A DNA stretch of 64,000 nt from Planctomycetota bacterium (GTDB lineage Bacteria > Planctomycetota > UBA1135 > GCA-002686595): contig JABABA010000002.1 in assembly GCA_014238415.1 (NCBI GenBank), positions 62,001 through 126,000 on the forward strand, in the 5' to 3' direction. Numbering within the stretch: position 1 is the stretch's first letter; every line of letters starts with the position of its first letter. The notes beneath the pieces were generated by a model that searched no databases, was not told where the DNA came from, and worked only from the letters and a program-made list of their open reading frames with translations. Positions 1 through 7,972 of this stretch are shown one piece after another. The position numbers and the translations under genes are program-made.

Positions 1-1093
1 GATCGCGGATCTTGCCACCGCTGCGGGCTACAAGGTCAAACTCGCCTCGCCCACAGGCCGAGCAGCAAAGCGTCTCAGCGAGGCAACACAGCGACCCGCA
101 TCAACCATTCATCGCCTGCTCAAGATGCAGCCCCCAGACGGCTTCGAGCACAACGCCCGAAAACCTCTGGAGGCGGGCATCGTGCTGGTGGACGAGATCT
201 CCATGCTCGATGTGGTCCTGGCCCACCATCTGGTCTCTGCCATCGCCGCACCTACGCGCCTGATCCTTGTGGGGGATCCCGATCAGCTGCCTTCGGTGGG
301 CGCAGGCAACGTGCTGGCTGACCTCTTGGCATCCGGGGTGATTCCCACTCATCGCCTGACCCAGGTCTTTCGCCAGGATGAACAGAGCCTGATCGTCTCC
401 AACGCCCACCGGGTCCTGGCAGGAGAAATGCCTGAGCTCCCCGCCCCTGGTGTACGTCAGGCAAGCTTCTACTTCTTCCGTGCAGAAGACCCGGTCATGA
501 TCGAAGACCGCTTGATCGAAGTGGTGTCCAAACGCATCCCCGAGAAGTTTGGTTTGGACTGGACTGAGGATGTACAGGTGATCGCTCCCATGTACAAGGG
601 CGATGCAGGAGTAGATGCCCTGAACAGCCGCTTACGCGATGCTGCAAACTACGGAGGTCGTGAGGTCGAACGCAACGGTCACGTCTGGCGCACTGGTGAT
701 CGCGTGATTCAAACCCGCAACGACTACGAGAAGAACGTATTCAATGGAGATATGGGGCGCATCAGCCAGGTCTCCGCTGATGGCGTAATTACGGTCAAGT
801 TCTCCGATCAAATCCAATCCTACTCCAAGGGTGAACTCAATGACTTGCGCCCCGCTTTCGCCATCACCGTGCACCGCAGTCAGGGTGGAGAATATCCCTG
901 CGTTGTGATGCCGCTTGTGCGTGGCCATCGAGTCATGCTCCAACGCAACCTGCTGTACACGGCTATCACGCGCGCCAAACAGTTGGTGGTACTTGTGGGT
1001 TCTGAGATTGCCCTGCGCTGGGCGGTGGAAACCGCCGAGCAGGCCCAACGCATGAGCATGCTCAAGGAGCGCCTGATCGAAGCCCGCAAATAG
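1..1093 (+). CDS. recD2: RecD2-like ATP-dependent DNA helicase, C-terminal half (5'-truncated)
   Basis: This is the C-terminal half of an SF1B helicase of the RecD/RecD2 family, which unwinds DNA 5'-3' in repair. The reading frame is open from base 2, so the gene begins before the window; about 363 residues are present. Visible motifs in order are motif Ia (SPTGRAAKRL), Walker B (LVDEISMLD), motif III (GDPDQLPSVGAGN), the LTQVFRQ motif IV region, motif V (TVHRSQGGEYP) and motif VI (YTAITRAK). The Walker A motif lies upstream of the window. With no recB or recC nearby, the stand-alone RecD2 type is more likely than the RecBCD subunit, but the missing N-terminal domain that would decide this is outside the window. 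Confidence 0.92.
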   Translation, partial: IADLATAAGYKVKLASPTGRAAKRLSEATQRPASTIHRLLKMQPPDGFEHNARKPLEAGIVLVDEISMLDVVLAHHLVSAIAAPTRLILVGDPDQLPSVGAGNVLADLLASGVIPTHRLTQVFRQDEQSLIVSNAHRVLAGEMPELPAPGVRQASFYFFRAEDPVMIEDRLIEVVSKRIPEKFGLDWTEDVQVIAPMYKGDAGVDALNSRLRDAANYGGREVERNGHVWRTGDRVIQTRNDYEKNVFNGDMGRISQVSADGVITVKFSDQIQSYSKGELNDLRPAFAITVHRSQGGEYPCVVMPLVRGHRVMLQRNLLYTAITRAKQLVVLVGSEIALRWAVETAEQAQRMSMLKERLIEARK

Positions 1094-1313
1094 CTCGTGA
1101 AGCCCGACACCAAAAAGTCCCAGAGCCGCCCAGCTTGCGCTGACCGGCTCCGAGGTGCGTTACAGTTGGTTCGAAAGTGTCGCTCAAACCCCCAGAACTG
1201 AGGGCCAATCGACCGAACGGGGCTATTTCTAGGTAGCTCAGGCCTGAGTGGCAAGTACAAAGCGATGGGATTCTCACCTGAACTTGCGCTGGATTGGCCG
1301 TAGGCCCTCGAAA

Positions 1314-2594
1314 TCAGCGTTTCTTGGGTGGCAACGGAGGGAAGTACTCACGTCCTTCGAGGCCCTCGGGCAGACAGGGCATTCCCTCACGGGCCCCCTC
1401 ATCCGAGTGCGCGTTGCGGTAGCCCTCACCGTAACCCGCTTGCTTCATCAGGGCAGTCGCAGCGTTGCGCAGGTGCTTGGGAACCGGTTCAGCCGCAGTC
1501 TGCTCCACATCCTGCTCAGCCTGAGAGAGTGCCAAGTAGACCGAGTTGTCCTTGCGCGTACGAGCGAGATAGACCGCCGCCTGGGCCAGGGCGAGCTTGG
1601 CCTCGGGATAGCCCAAACGGTGAAAAGCGTCCCCTGCGTCCAAAGCGATGCGCAAGGCGAAAGGATCAGCAAGGCCAATGTCCTCCGTAGCAGCGCGAAT
1701 CAAACGCCGAGCAATGAAGTTACCGTCTTCACCTGCACTCATCATGCGCGTGACCCAGTAAAGGGCCGCGTCTTGATCGCTGTTGCGAATGGACTTGTGC
1801 AGTGCACTGATCAGGTTGTAGTGCTCTTCTCCACCCTTGTCGTAGAGCACGAGTTTACGCTGCAGGGCTTCTTCCACCAATTCAAGAGTCAGCTCGCCTC
1901 CCTCTGTCTGCAGTGCAGCGCAGGTCTCAAGAGCGGTCAGAGCCCGACGTGCGTCTCCATCTGTACCATTGGCAATGCGCTCAAGGACTTGTGAGTCTGC
2001 ACTCCAATTACCTGCAAGGCCCTGTGGCTCGACCAGCGCACGTTCAAGCACCCGTACAATCTGCCTGGGACTCAAGGGTTCCAGCAAGAGCGCGCGACAT
2101 CGTGAAAGGAGCGCACCGTTGACCTCGAAGGAAGGGTTTTCGGTTGTGGCCCCAACAAGCAAGATGTCTCCACGTTCCACATGAGGCAGGAATGCATCCT
2201 GCTGAGCCTTGTTGAAGCGATGAATCTCGTCCACAAACACCAGAGTGCTCTTGCCCGCGCGTGCCCTTTCATCCCGAGCTTCACCCATCAGGGTTCGAAT
2301 CTCCTTGATGCCGGACAACACTGCCGAGTAGGAGACAAAGGAGAGGCCAGAAGCGCCAGCAATCAAGCGCGCCAGAGTGGTCTTGCCTACACCGGGGGGG
2401 CCCCAGAGGATCATGCTCTGGGTCAGGTCACCTTTCAATGCACGTGAGAGTATCTTGCCGTCACCGACCAGATGCCCCTGGCCCACAAACTCAACCAGAG
2501 ACCGCGGCCGCATGCGATCCGCAAGCGGCGCGTCAGCCGCAGCTTGCGCAAGGGGATCAACGACAGGCGCCTGCTCTTCGAACAACCCACTCAT
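1314..2594 (-). CDS. rarA: Replication-associated recombination protein A (AAA+ ATPase)
   Basis: RarA/MgsA is a clamp-loader-like AAA+ ATPase that acts at stalled replication forks. The 426-residue protein has the usual family length. Walker A is GPPGVGKTT with Lys71, Walker B is VDEIHRF with Asp122 and Glu123, and sensor 1 (GATTENPSF) and the arginine-finger region (LLSRCRALLL) follow. The C-terminal tetramerisation half is intact, ending in the typical EGLEGREYFPP-type tail. Its ATG overlaps the stop of the upstream methyltransferase gene by four bases (ATGA), so the two are probably co-translated. It converges with the helicase fragment across 220 bp in which no clear terminator was seen. 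Confidence 0.96.
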   Translation of the reverse strand: MSGLFEEQAPVVDPLAQAAADAPLADRMRPRSLVEFVGQGHLVGDGKILSRALKGDLTQSMILWGPPGVGKTTLARLIAGASGLSFVSYSAVLSGIKEIRTLMGEARDERARAGKSTLVFVDEIHRFNKAQQDAFLPHVERGDILLVGATTENPSFEVNGALLSRCRALLLEPLSPRQIVRVLERALVEPQGLAGNWSADSQVLERIANGTDGDARRALTALETCAALQTEGGELTLELVEEALQRKLVLYDKGGEEHYNLISALHKSIRNSDQDAALYWVTRMMSAGEDGNFIARRLIRAATEDIGLADPFALRIALDAGDAFHRLGYPEAKLALAQAAVYLARTRKDNSVYLALSQAEQDVEQTAAEPVPKHLRNAATALMKQAGYGEGYRNAHSDEGAREGMPCLPEGLEGREYFPPLPPKKR

Positions 2595-3376
2595 TGTCCC
2601 GAAAACCTCCCTGCGGAAAAGAGCAGGAGCGCCCCTGCCACGGTCACATTGAGAGACTCCACCTGACCGGCCATTGGGATCGTGACCTGTTCAAAGTCGG
2701 CGCAGCACTCAGGGGGGCCACTGGTCTCGCCGCTGACCCAAAGGGCTTTCGGCCCGGACCAGCTAAAGTCCATAAAGGACTGACCCTCGCGCGTCGCCGC
2801 AACTACCGACTTCCATCCGAGCGAGGCAAGGGTCTCGGCCACCTCTTTTGGCCCAACTCCACACACCACCGGCAAACGCAACAGACTGCCCATGGAGCCA
2901 CGCAGGGCACGAGAATTCCAGGGGCTTACGCCCCCTTCAGCTTGCACCAGCGCCCGCGCTCCGGCCGCTTCGGCGGCCCTGGCCAGAGCGCCTAAATTGC
3001 CCGGATCCGCGATCCCGCAAGTGACCAGCAGAAGATCTTGGGAGCCAGGCTGCAAGGAACTGAGTTCCACCGCCGGAGGAGGGGTTGCCAGGGCAACTAC
3101 GCCGGGAGAAGACAGAATGCCTCCGATCCCATCAAGCAACCCTGCCTTGACCCAGCGCATGAGCTCAGGATCAGCACCCGCATCCAGCAGGGGGTGAGGA
3201 TCCGTGCGCTCATCGAGCAAGATGACCTCAATGCCAGCCCGGGCCCCAAGCGCGTCGGTGACCAAGTGCAAACCCTCCAATAACAGGGTGGTCTTTTCCT
3301 TGCCAGCCACAATTCCACGCACCCGCTTGAGGGTCGGATTCTGCCGGGATTCAATCAGTTCAGGGGAAGAGCGCAT
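2591..3376 (-). CDS. TrmH/SpoU-family RNA 2'-O-methyltransferase
   Basis: This is a SPOUT-class methyltransferase of the TrmH/RlmB type that uses S-adenosylmethionine to methylate a ribose 2'-OH in rRNA or tRNA. The N-terminal segment (residues 1-100) resembles the substrate-binding domain, starting with SRQNPTLKRVR and a basic LLLEGLHLVTDAL stretch. The catalytic domain follows, with motif 1 around DPGNLGALARAAEAAG, motif 2 (VSGETSGPP) and motif 3 (IPMAGQVESLNVTVAGALLL), which form the trefoil knot. The conserved Asn and Arg in these blocks are present. It is the first gene of a two-gene unit with rarA and diverges from rsgA. The exact RNA target cannot be read from sequence. Confidence 0.9.
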   Translation of the reverse strand: MRSSPELIESRQNPTLKRVRGIVAGKEKTTLLLEGLHLVTDALGARAGIEVILLDERTDPHPLLDAGADPELMRWVKAGLLDGIGGILSSPGVVALATPPPAVELSSLQPGSQDLLLVTCGIADPGNLGALARAAEAAGARALVQAEGGVSPWNSRALRGSMGSLLRLPVVCGVGPKEVAETLASLGWKSVVAATREGQSFMDFSWSGPKALWVSGETSGPPECCADFEQVTIPMAGQVESLNVTVAGALLLFSAGRFSGQ

Positions 3377-3441
3377 GGATTGGACCGATCGCGGTCCTTT
3401 GCGGCTATTCTAGCCCCAATGCAGGAGCAAGTGTCACCTCC

Positions 3442-4374
3442 ATGAGCAACGCCAATCGAGGACGGGTGATCCAGGTAGATGCCAAACAAGTGATCGTGAA
3501 CCTGAGCGGTACGACGCAACCGGCGGCCCTGCGCGGCGGCCTGTTCGAGGATCTGGGCCGTTCAAAGAACCCGGTGGCTGTGGGCGACTGGGTGGAGATC
3601 GACGAGGATGTGGAAGGGACCGTGGTACAAACCGTCCTTCCCAGGCAGAACTATCTTGGACGTATCGCCTCTTCCCATGACCCCCGAGAACAGGTTCTCG
3701 TGGCCAATGTGGACCAGTTGCTGATCATCAGTTCCCTACGCCAGCCCAGTTTCTCTTCGAACCGCACGGATCGCATTCTGGCCGCCTGTGAGTGGCAGGA
3801 GATCCCTGCTACTTTGGTACTGAACAAGATCGACCTGATCACGAGGGAAGAAATCGAAGGCATTCTCAAGACCTATGCTTCTGTTCCAATCTCTGTACTG
3901 CCCACCAGCGCAGTCAGCGGCGAGGGACTTGAAGAACTCCGCACTCTCTTGAAAGACAAGGTCAGCGTGCTCTACGGACCATCTGGAGCGGGCAAGTCCA
4001 CACTATTGAACAAGATTCAGCCGGACCTAAACCTGCGCGAAGGCCGCATCAGCAAGTACTGGAAGCAAGGTCGCCACACCACCACTCACTCCAGACTACA
4101 TGCCCTGAAAACAGGGGGCTATGTGGTGGATACACCGGGAATCAGAGCCTTTCGCCTCTTTGATGTGTCCGCCCGGGAGTTGCGTGACCTGTTCCCTGAC
4201 ATTCACCGCATCTCCAGCAAATGCCAGTTTCCCAACTGCAGTCATGATCACGAGCCAGGCTGCGCCCTCGATGATGCCCTCGAAACCGGACTTTTGGCTC
4301 CCAGCCGTTGGGCAAGCTACCTGGAAATGCTGGACGAGTTAGGCGCAGATCCCAAGGACTCAGCTGAGAACTAG
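3442..4374 (+). CDS. rsgA: Ribosome small-subunit biogenesis GTPase RsgA
   Basis: RsgA is a circularly permuted GTPase that helps 30S subunit maturation. The 310-residue protein has an N-terminal OB-fold (residues 1-80). The GTPase motifs then come in permuted order: G4 NKID at 128-131, G1 GPSGAGKST at 179-187 and G3 DTPG at 230-233. The C-terminal zinc-binding segment is complete, with Cys261, Cys266, His268 and Cys274. Length and architecture match the family. The start is an ATG 65 bases from the divergent methyltransferase start. Confidence 0.97.
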   Translation: MSNANRGRVIQVDAKQVIVNLSGTTQPAALRGGLFEDLGRSKNPVAVGDWVEIDEDVEGTVVQTVLPRQNYLGRIASSHDPREQVLVANVDQLLIISSLRQPSFSSNRTDRILAACEWQEIPATLVLNKIDLITREEIEGILKTYASVPISVLPTSAVSGEGLEELRTLLKDKVSVLYGPSGAGKSTLLNKIQPDLNLREGRISKYWKQGRHTTTHSRLHALKTGGYVVDTPGIRAFRLFDVSARELRDLFPDIHRISSKCQFPNCSHDHEPGCALDDALETGLLAPSRWASYLEMLDELGADPKDSAEN

Positions 4375-4384
4375 CGATTCCTCC

Positions 4385-4894
4385 TCAATTGAAATCGTAG
4401 ACGTAGGACAAACGCGTCTTGTTCAGGATCACATAGGGCAACTCGAGCAATTGCTTGAGTTCGTGATCTTCTTCATGCTTGAAACCCCGCACCTTGGGAT
4501 CGCGCATCACAAAGAAACGAGAAGTGGCCCGGTCATTGAGTTCGTAGGCCCGAGGACGAATTCGTCCAGCGAGTTCAACGTTCAGGTTGCCTGTGTAAAA
4601 AAGACGCACGCGCTCGAGCTGTGCTTCCTGTTCCTTGGCCAAGGTCGCTGCGACCCCGTCGCCTGCCTCATCCAGATATTCATGCGCCAACAAGACCTCA
4701 TCGAGATTCATGTGTAGCAAGGGCGTCTGAATGCGCTCGCGCGAAACCAGGTCGATCAAGGTCACATCTCGCAGGCGCAAGAATGACTTGCGGTGCCCAT
4801 CAAGCAGCCGAGAAAGCCGCGTGTACTTGTTCTCCACCGTTCCCTTGACCAAGAAGCAATCAGTCAGGAAGAGATCGGTAGTAAGGGTCAGCAT
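4385..4894 (-). CDS. Conserved-looking hypothetical protein downstream of folC
   Basis: I do not recognise this 169-residue protein. The ATG at 4894 was chosen because it overlaps the end of folC by seven bases; an upstream in-frame extension lies wholly inside folC and looks like read-through of another frame. The protein is soluble in appearance, with no signal peptide or membrane segment. It opens with alternating hydrophobic beta-like segments (residues 1-65, including LTDCFLVKGTVE and FLRLRDVTLIDL), then a charged helix (about 80-100, KEQEAQLERVRLFY), and ends with LSYVYDFN. Coupling to folC suggests co-expression only; a folate role is not implied. It converges on rsgA with a 10-bp gap. 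Confidence 0.75.
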   Translation of the reverse strand: MLTLTTDLFLTDCFLVKGTVENKYTRLSRLLDGHRKSFLRLRDVTLIDLVSRERIQTPLLHMNLDEVLLAHEYLDEAGDGVAATLAKEQEAQLERVRLFYTGNLNVELAGRIRPRAYELNDRATSRFFVMRDPKVRGFKHEEDHELKQLLELPYVILNKTRLSYVYDFN

Positions 4895-6201
4895 GGTCGT
4901 TCGATTGATGATGGATTGGTGGCGGTGGTCAGTCCGCGCAGGTCGCCCACCAGATACAGGGACCCGGTCACCAGGACCCACCCTCCAGCAGCGGCCCGAG
5001 CAGAGGCCCGGTGCAGCGCATCCCGTGACGAGCGGCACTCCTTGGCCTCAAGGCCTTGCTCCCTTGCCATTTCGGTCAAGCGGGCCGCATCGAGGTGAAT
5101 TCCACTCTGCACGGTTGTGCAGTAGAGGCTATCGACATGCCTGCGAAGGGCCTTGAGGATGGCCTCGTGGTCCTTGTCTTTTGCCAGACTGAGCACCACC
5201 TGCGGTGCCCCAGAGGGGGTTTCTGAGGTTGAGAGCTCCCCCAGAACACGCTCAAGACTGCTGGCCACATGAGCCCCATCAAAGACCACAGGCACCCCGT
5301 CAGGGCCCCAGCGCCGCTCCATACGGCCCGGGAGACCCGCTTCGGCAACCGCTGCAGGGGTCAAGAGGACCCCGGAAATCGGCACGTTTCCAGACCCTGT
5401 CATTCCTCGCTTTCCAAGGACCGTCAAGGCTGCAGCAGCCAAGGCGATGTTGCTGGCGCCAATGGTCTCCAAGGGTTCAACATGCACAATCGGCACGCCC
5501 AATTCACGGGCCCGCACGGCAACAACATTCCCAGGATCATCCTCCGAGCCACGGTCAGGAAGGCCGCAGACAAGTGTCTGCCCCGCGCGCAAGATCCCCG
5601 CCTTCTCAGCAGCAATTGCAGCGCGGGTCGATCCCAGCACAGCGGTGTGCTCCAAGTCAATGTTGGTCAAGATCGCCAATTCCGCCTCGATCACATTGGT
5701 GGAATCCAGTCGACCACCAAGACCTACCTCAACTACGGCCCAGCCAACTTGAGCAGCCCGCAATGCATGAAAGCCCGCAACAGTAAAAAGATCAAACCAA
5801 CTCGCGTCCCTGGCGGCGGTTCCGTCGGCTTCCGCCTCATCCCGAGCGGACAGGGCGGCGTCAATGCCAGCAGCAAGCAAGTCCTCGGAAATCCTCTCGC
5901 CATTGCAGCAAACTCTCTCGGTAATGAACTCCACATGAGGAGATGTATAGAGACCGACAGAATAGCCCGCGCCCTGCAAGCCCCTGGCTATCAGAGAAGC
6001 CACGGAACCCTTACCTTTGGTGCCAGCAACATGCACGCTGCGGAAAGAACGCTGCGGGTGTCCCAGGCGCGCACAAAGGTCTCTGCAGGGTCCCAGATCG
6101 ACACGCATGTCCGCCCGGTCTCGTTTCTCCCAATCAATCCTCTGGTCCAGTAGGGCTTGAGATCGCTTTAGAGCGGGGCTAATCCTTGTATCAGGGCTCA
6201 T
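4888..6201 (-). CDS. folC: Folylpolyglutamate synthase / dihydrofolate synthase
   Basis: FolC joins glutamate to dihydropteroate and extends the polyglutamate tail of folates, using ATP; it belongs to the Mur ligase superfamily. The 437-residue protein shows the P-loop GTKGKGS at 60-66, the following YTSPHV motif, a Mur-type central domain (EVGLGGRLDSTNV, ILTNIDLEHTAVLG) and the C-terminal Rossmann-like domain with VFDGAH. The length is normal. Its stop overlaps the start of the hypothetical gene at 4894, making a two-gene unit. It diverges from the Nudix-like gene with only 24 bp between starts, so promoters must overlap coding DNA. Confidence 0.95.
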   Translation of the reverse strand: MSPDTRISPALKRSQALLDQRIDWEKRDRADMRVDLGPCRDLCARLGHPQRSFRSVHVAGTKGKGSVASLIARGLQGAGYSVGLYTSPHVEFITERVCCNGERISEDLLAAGIDAALSARDEAEADGTAARDASWFDLFTVAGFHALRAAQVGWAVVEVGLGGRLDSTNVIEAELAILTNIDLEHTAVLGSTRAAIAAEKAGILRAGQTLVCGLPDRGSEDDPGNVVAVRARELGVPIVHVEPLETIGASNIALAAAALTVLGKRGMTGSGNVPISGVLLTPAAVAEAGLPGRMERRWGPDGVPVVFDGAHVASSLERVLGELSTSETPSGAPQVVLSLAKDKDHEAILKALRRHVDSLYCTTVQSGIHLDAARLTEMAREQGLEAKECRSSRDALHRASARAAAGGWVLVTGSLYLVGDLRGLTTATNPSSIERPC

Positions 6202-6225
6202 TCTGGGACAGCGTAATCCTCGACA

Positions 6226-6714
6226 GTGGCGTCTTCGCCGAGATTACCGATCCTAATAGATGGACGATACGAGCCAAAGCCCGGAAACCCCATGCTAGAA
6301 GCCTTCCACCGAATCAAAGTATTCCCCTTTCAAGTATTGGGTCGGAATGCGCGCTACCTGCTCCTTAGACCGGATCAGGAATTGGAGGGCATCTGGGGCC
6401 CCGTAGAGGGCGAGATCGGGTTCGGTGACCAGATGGAACAGGCGGCACGTCGCTGCCTTGTACAAGATGTGGGAGTACGCCCACCTGGCGCTCTCCTTGA
6501 CTTGCAGTGGGCGACGCGTACCCAATTCGGAGACGAGCTGATCATCGAATGGTGCTATGGCTATGAGTGCCACGAGAACCCAGATCCTGCTGTGCTGGCG
6601 CAGCACTGGGCAGAACACCGCTGGGCCGGCTTCGGCGAAGCCTACCAGGCCATGGAATTACAAGCCGATCGCACGGCTATGTTGCGCCTGCACGCAATGA
6701 TTCACGCGGCCTAG
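6226..6714 (+). CDS. Nudix-fold protein with degenerate Nudix box
   Basis: This 162-residue protein has the length and layout of a single-domain Nudix hydrolase of the dATP pyrophosphohydrolase (NudB-like) type: an opening VFPFQVLG strand, WGPVEGEIGFG before the helix, then a WAEHRWAGFGEA segment near the end. The Nudix box is broken. Where the consensus has REUxEExGU, this protein reads RCLVQDVGV, so the metal-binding glutamates are replaced by Cys, Gln and Asp. The GTG at 6226 was chosen as start; the next methionine (6292) would cut the first strand. It may be a catalytically inactive binding protein, or use other residues for metal. Confidence 0.72.
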   Translation: MASSPRLPILIDGRYEPKPGNPMLEAFHRIKVFPFQVLGRNARYLLLRPDQELEGIWGPVEGEIGFGDQMEQAARRCLVQDVGVRPPGALLDLQWATRTQFGDELIIEWCYGYECHENPDPAVLAQHWAEHRWAGFGEAYQAMELQADRTAMLRLHAMIHAA

Positions 6715-6754
6715 CCTGGCGCGGCCCAGCCTTACCAGCACCAGCCAGCAATCA

Positions 6755-7972
6755 CTAGCCCAGCAACCTCAACGAAGGGTATGCCGCACCTAGAACTCTC
6801 TTCGGATCGACTCCGAGGCATTGCTGGATCAAGCTGGCATAGACCGAACGGAAGTCAGTGGTGTAAGCCAGATCTCCATTGTCCAATTCAGAAAGGGATG
6901 GATGCTTTCCAAAAAGGCCACCCTTGACCCCATGGCCCAGGACAAACATGGGGCCTGCCTTGCCATGATCAGTTCCGCCGGAACCGTTCTCCTTGACCCT
7001 GCGGCCGAACTCACTGAAAACCAGGACCGTAGTATTGCGTCCAGCAGGAGTGCCCCCAAGGTCGCTGAAGAGTGCTCCAAGGGCACCATCGAGTTCCTCC
7101 ATCAATCGATCGTGCTTGACCCGTTGCCCGGCGTGGGTGTCAAAGCCTCCCAGCACCGAACTGGCTATACGGGTTCCGAGTCCGCCTTGAACAATGGCCG
7201 AGACATCGCGCAGTTGGGCGCCGATAGCCGTGCGAGGAAATTCCACAACTGGCTGATGAATGGCAGCTGCAGCACGGACGCGAAGAGATGAAGCCTGAGC
7301 GTCAGCCAACACACCCCTTAGTTGAGCCAAGGCCTTGTCACGACCCTTATGCCGAGGATCAGCGGGCTTGGACATTCCCTCACCTGCAGTCTCAACCAGG
7401 TCTGCCGGACCACCATCAGATCCGAACCAGCGATAGGCAGTTGGGGAACGCACCGAACAGGCAGGGTGGCTGCTGGAGTGCAACGAATAGGGCTCGTTAG
7501 CACCCACGTGCACAACAAACTCCGATGCATGGTGGCTGCCTTGAAGTTCCCCCGCCAAATTCCCAATCCAACCGTTACCAGCGGCGCGGCCCTGCGAAGA
7601 AGCTGTATGCCAAATGTCAAATGCCTTGAAGTGGGAGCGAATCTGATCTGGATAGCCACAGCCTTCGATCACCGCCATTCTTCCCTGACCATAGATTTGG
7701 TGCAGGTTCTTGAGGGCGGGATGAAAACCGCGATAGTGATCGAGGGTGAGCACCTCAGTACCAGACCGTCGCGTGGCCCGGCGGGCCCGCTGGTATGCAG
7801 GATCGGCCCAGGGGATGATCGTCGAAAGACCATCGTTGCCCCCGGAAAGCTGCAGGACGATCAGGGTACCAGCAGCGGAAGAATCATCCAGGCGAATCGC
7901 ACGCAGCAACGGTGTCGTAAAGAGAGCGGTTCCGGCACCAATCATGGCGCGTCTAGAGAGGAAATTGTTCAT
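6755..7972 (-). CDS. DUF1501 family exported protein
   Basis: This is a DUF1501 protein of 405 residues, a family with an alkaline-phosphatase/sulfatase-like fold that is abundant in Planctomycetota and related bacteria and has no firmly established function. The N-terminus carries a twin-arginine type signal (SRRAMIGAG, residues 6-14) followed by a hydrophobic stretch. Family landmarks include LQLSGGNDGLSTIIPWADPAY near residue 40, the GGFDTHAGQ motif, and FSEFGRRVKENGSGGTDHG with conserved Glu, Arg, Asp and His. It overlaps the upstream DUF1800 gene by four bases (ATGA), the usual partnership for this family. Confidence 0.93.
   Translation of the reverse strand: MNNFLSRRAMIGAGTALFTTPLLRAIRLDDSSAAGTLIVLQLSGGNDGLSTIIPWADPAYQRARRATRRSGTEVLTLDHYRGFHPALKNLHQIYGQGRMAVIEGCGYPDQIRSHFKAFDIWHTASSQGRAAGNGWIGNLAGELQGSHHASEFVVHVGANEPYSLHSSSHPACSVRSPTAYRWFGSDGGPADLVETAGEGMSKPADPRHKGRDKALAQLRGVLADAQASSLRVRAAAAIHQPVVEFPRTAIGAQLRDVSAIVQGGLGTRIASSVLGGFDTHAGQRVKHDRLMEELDGALGALFSDLGGTPAGRNTTVLVFSEFGRRVKENGSGGTDHGKAGPMFVLGHGVKGGLFGKHPSLSELDNGDLAYTTDFRSVYASLIQQCLGVDPKRVLGAAYPSLRLLG

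Noticed and set aside
1237..1248. 12-bp palindrome CTCAGGCCTGAG between convergent recD2 and rarA
   Set aside because: It has no loop to form a useful hairpin, no T run and no second copy was noticed, so no function is claimed.
5269..6153. Plus-strand open frame of 294 codons inside folC
   Set aside because: It is antisense to an intact folC; the translated residues show no family features.
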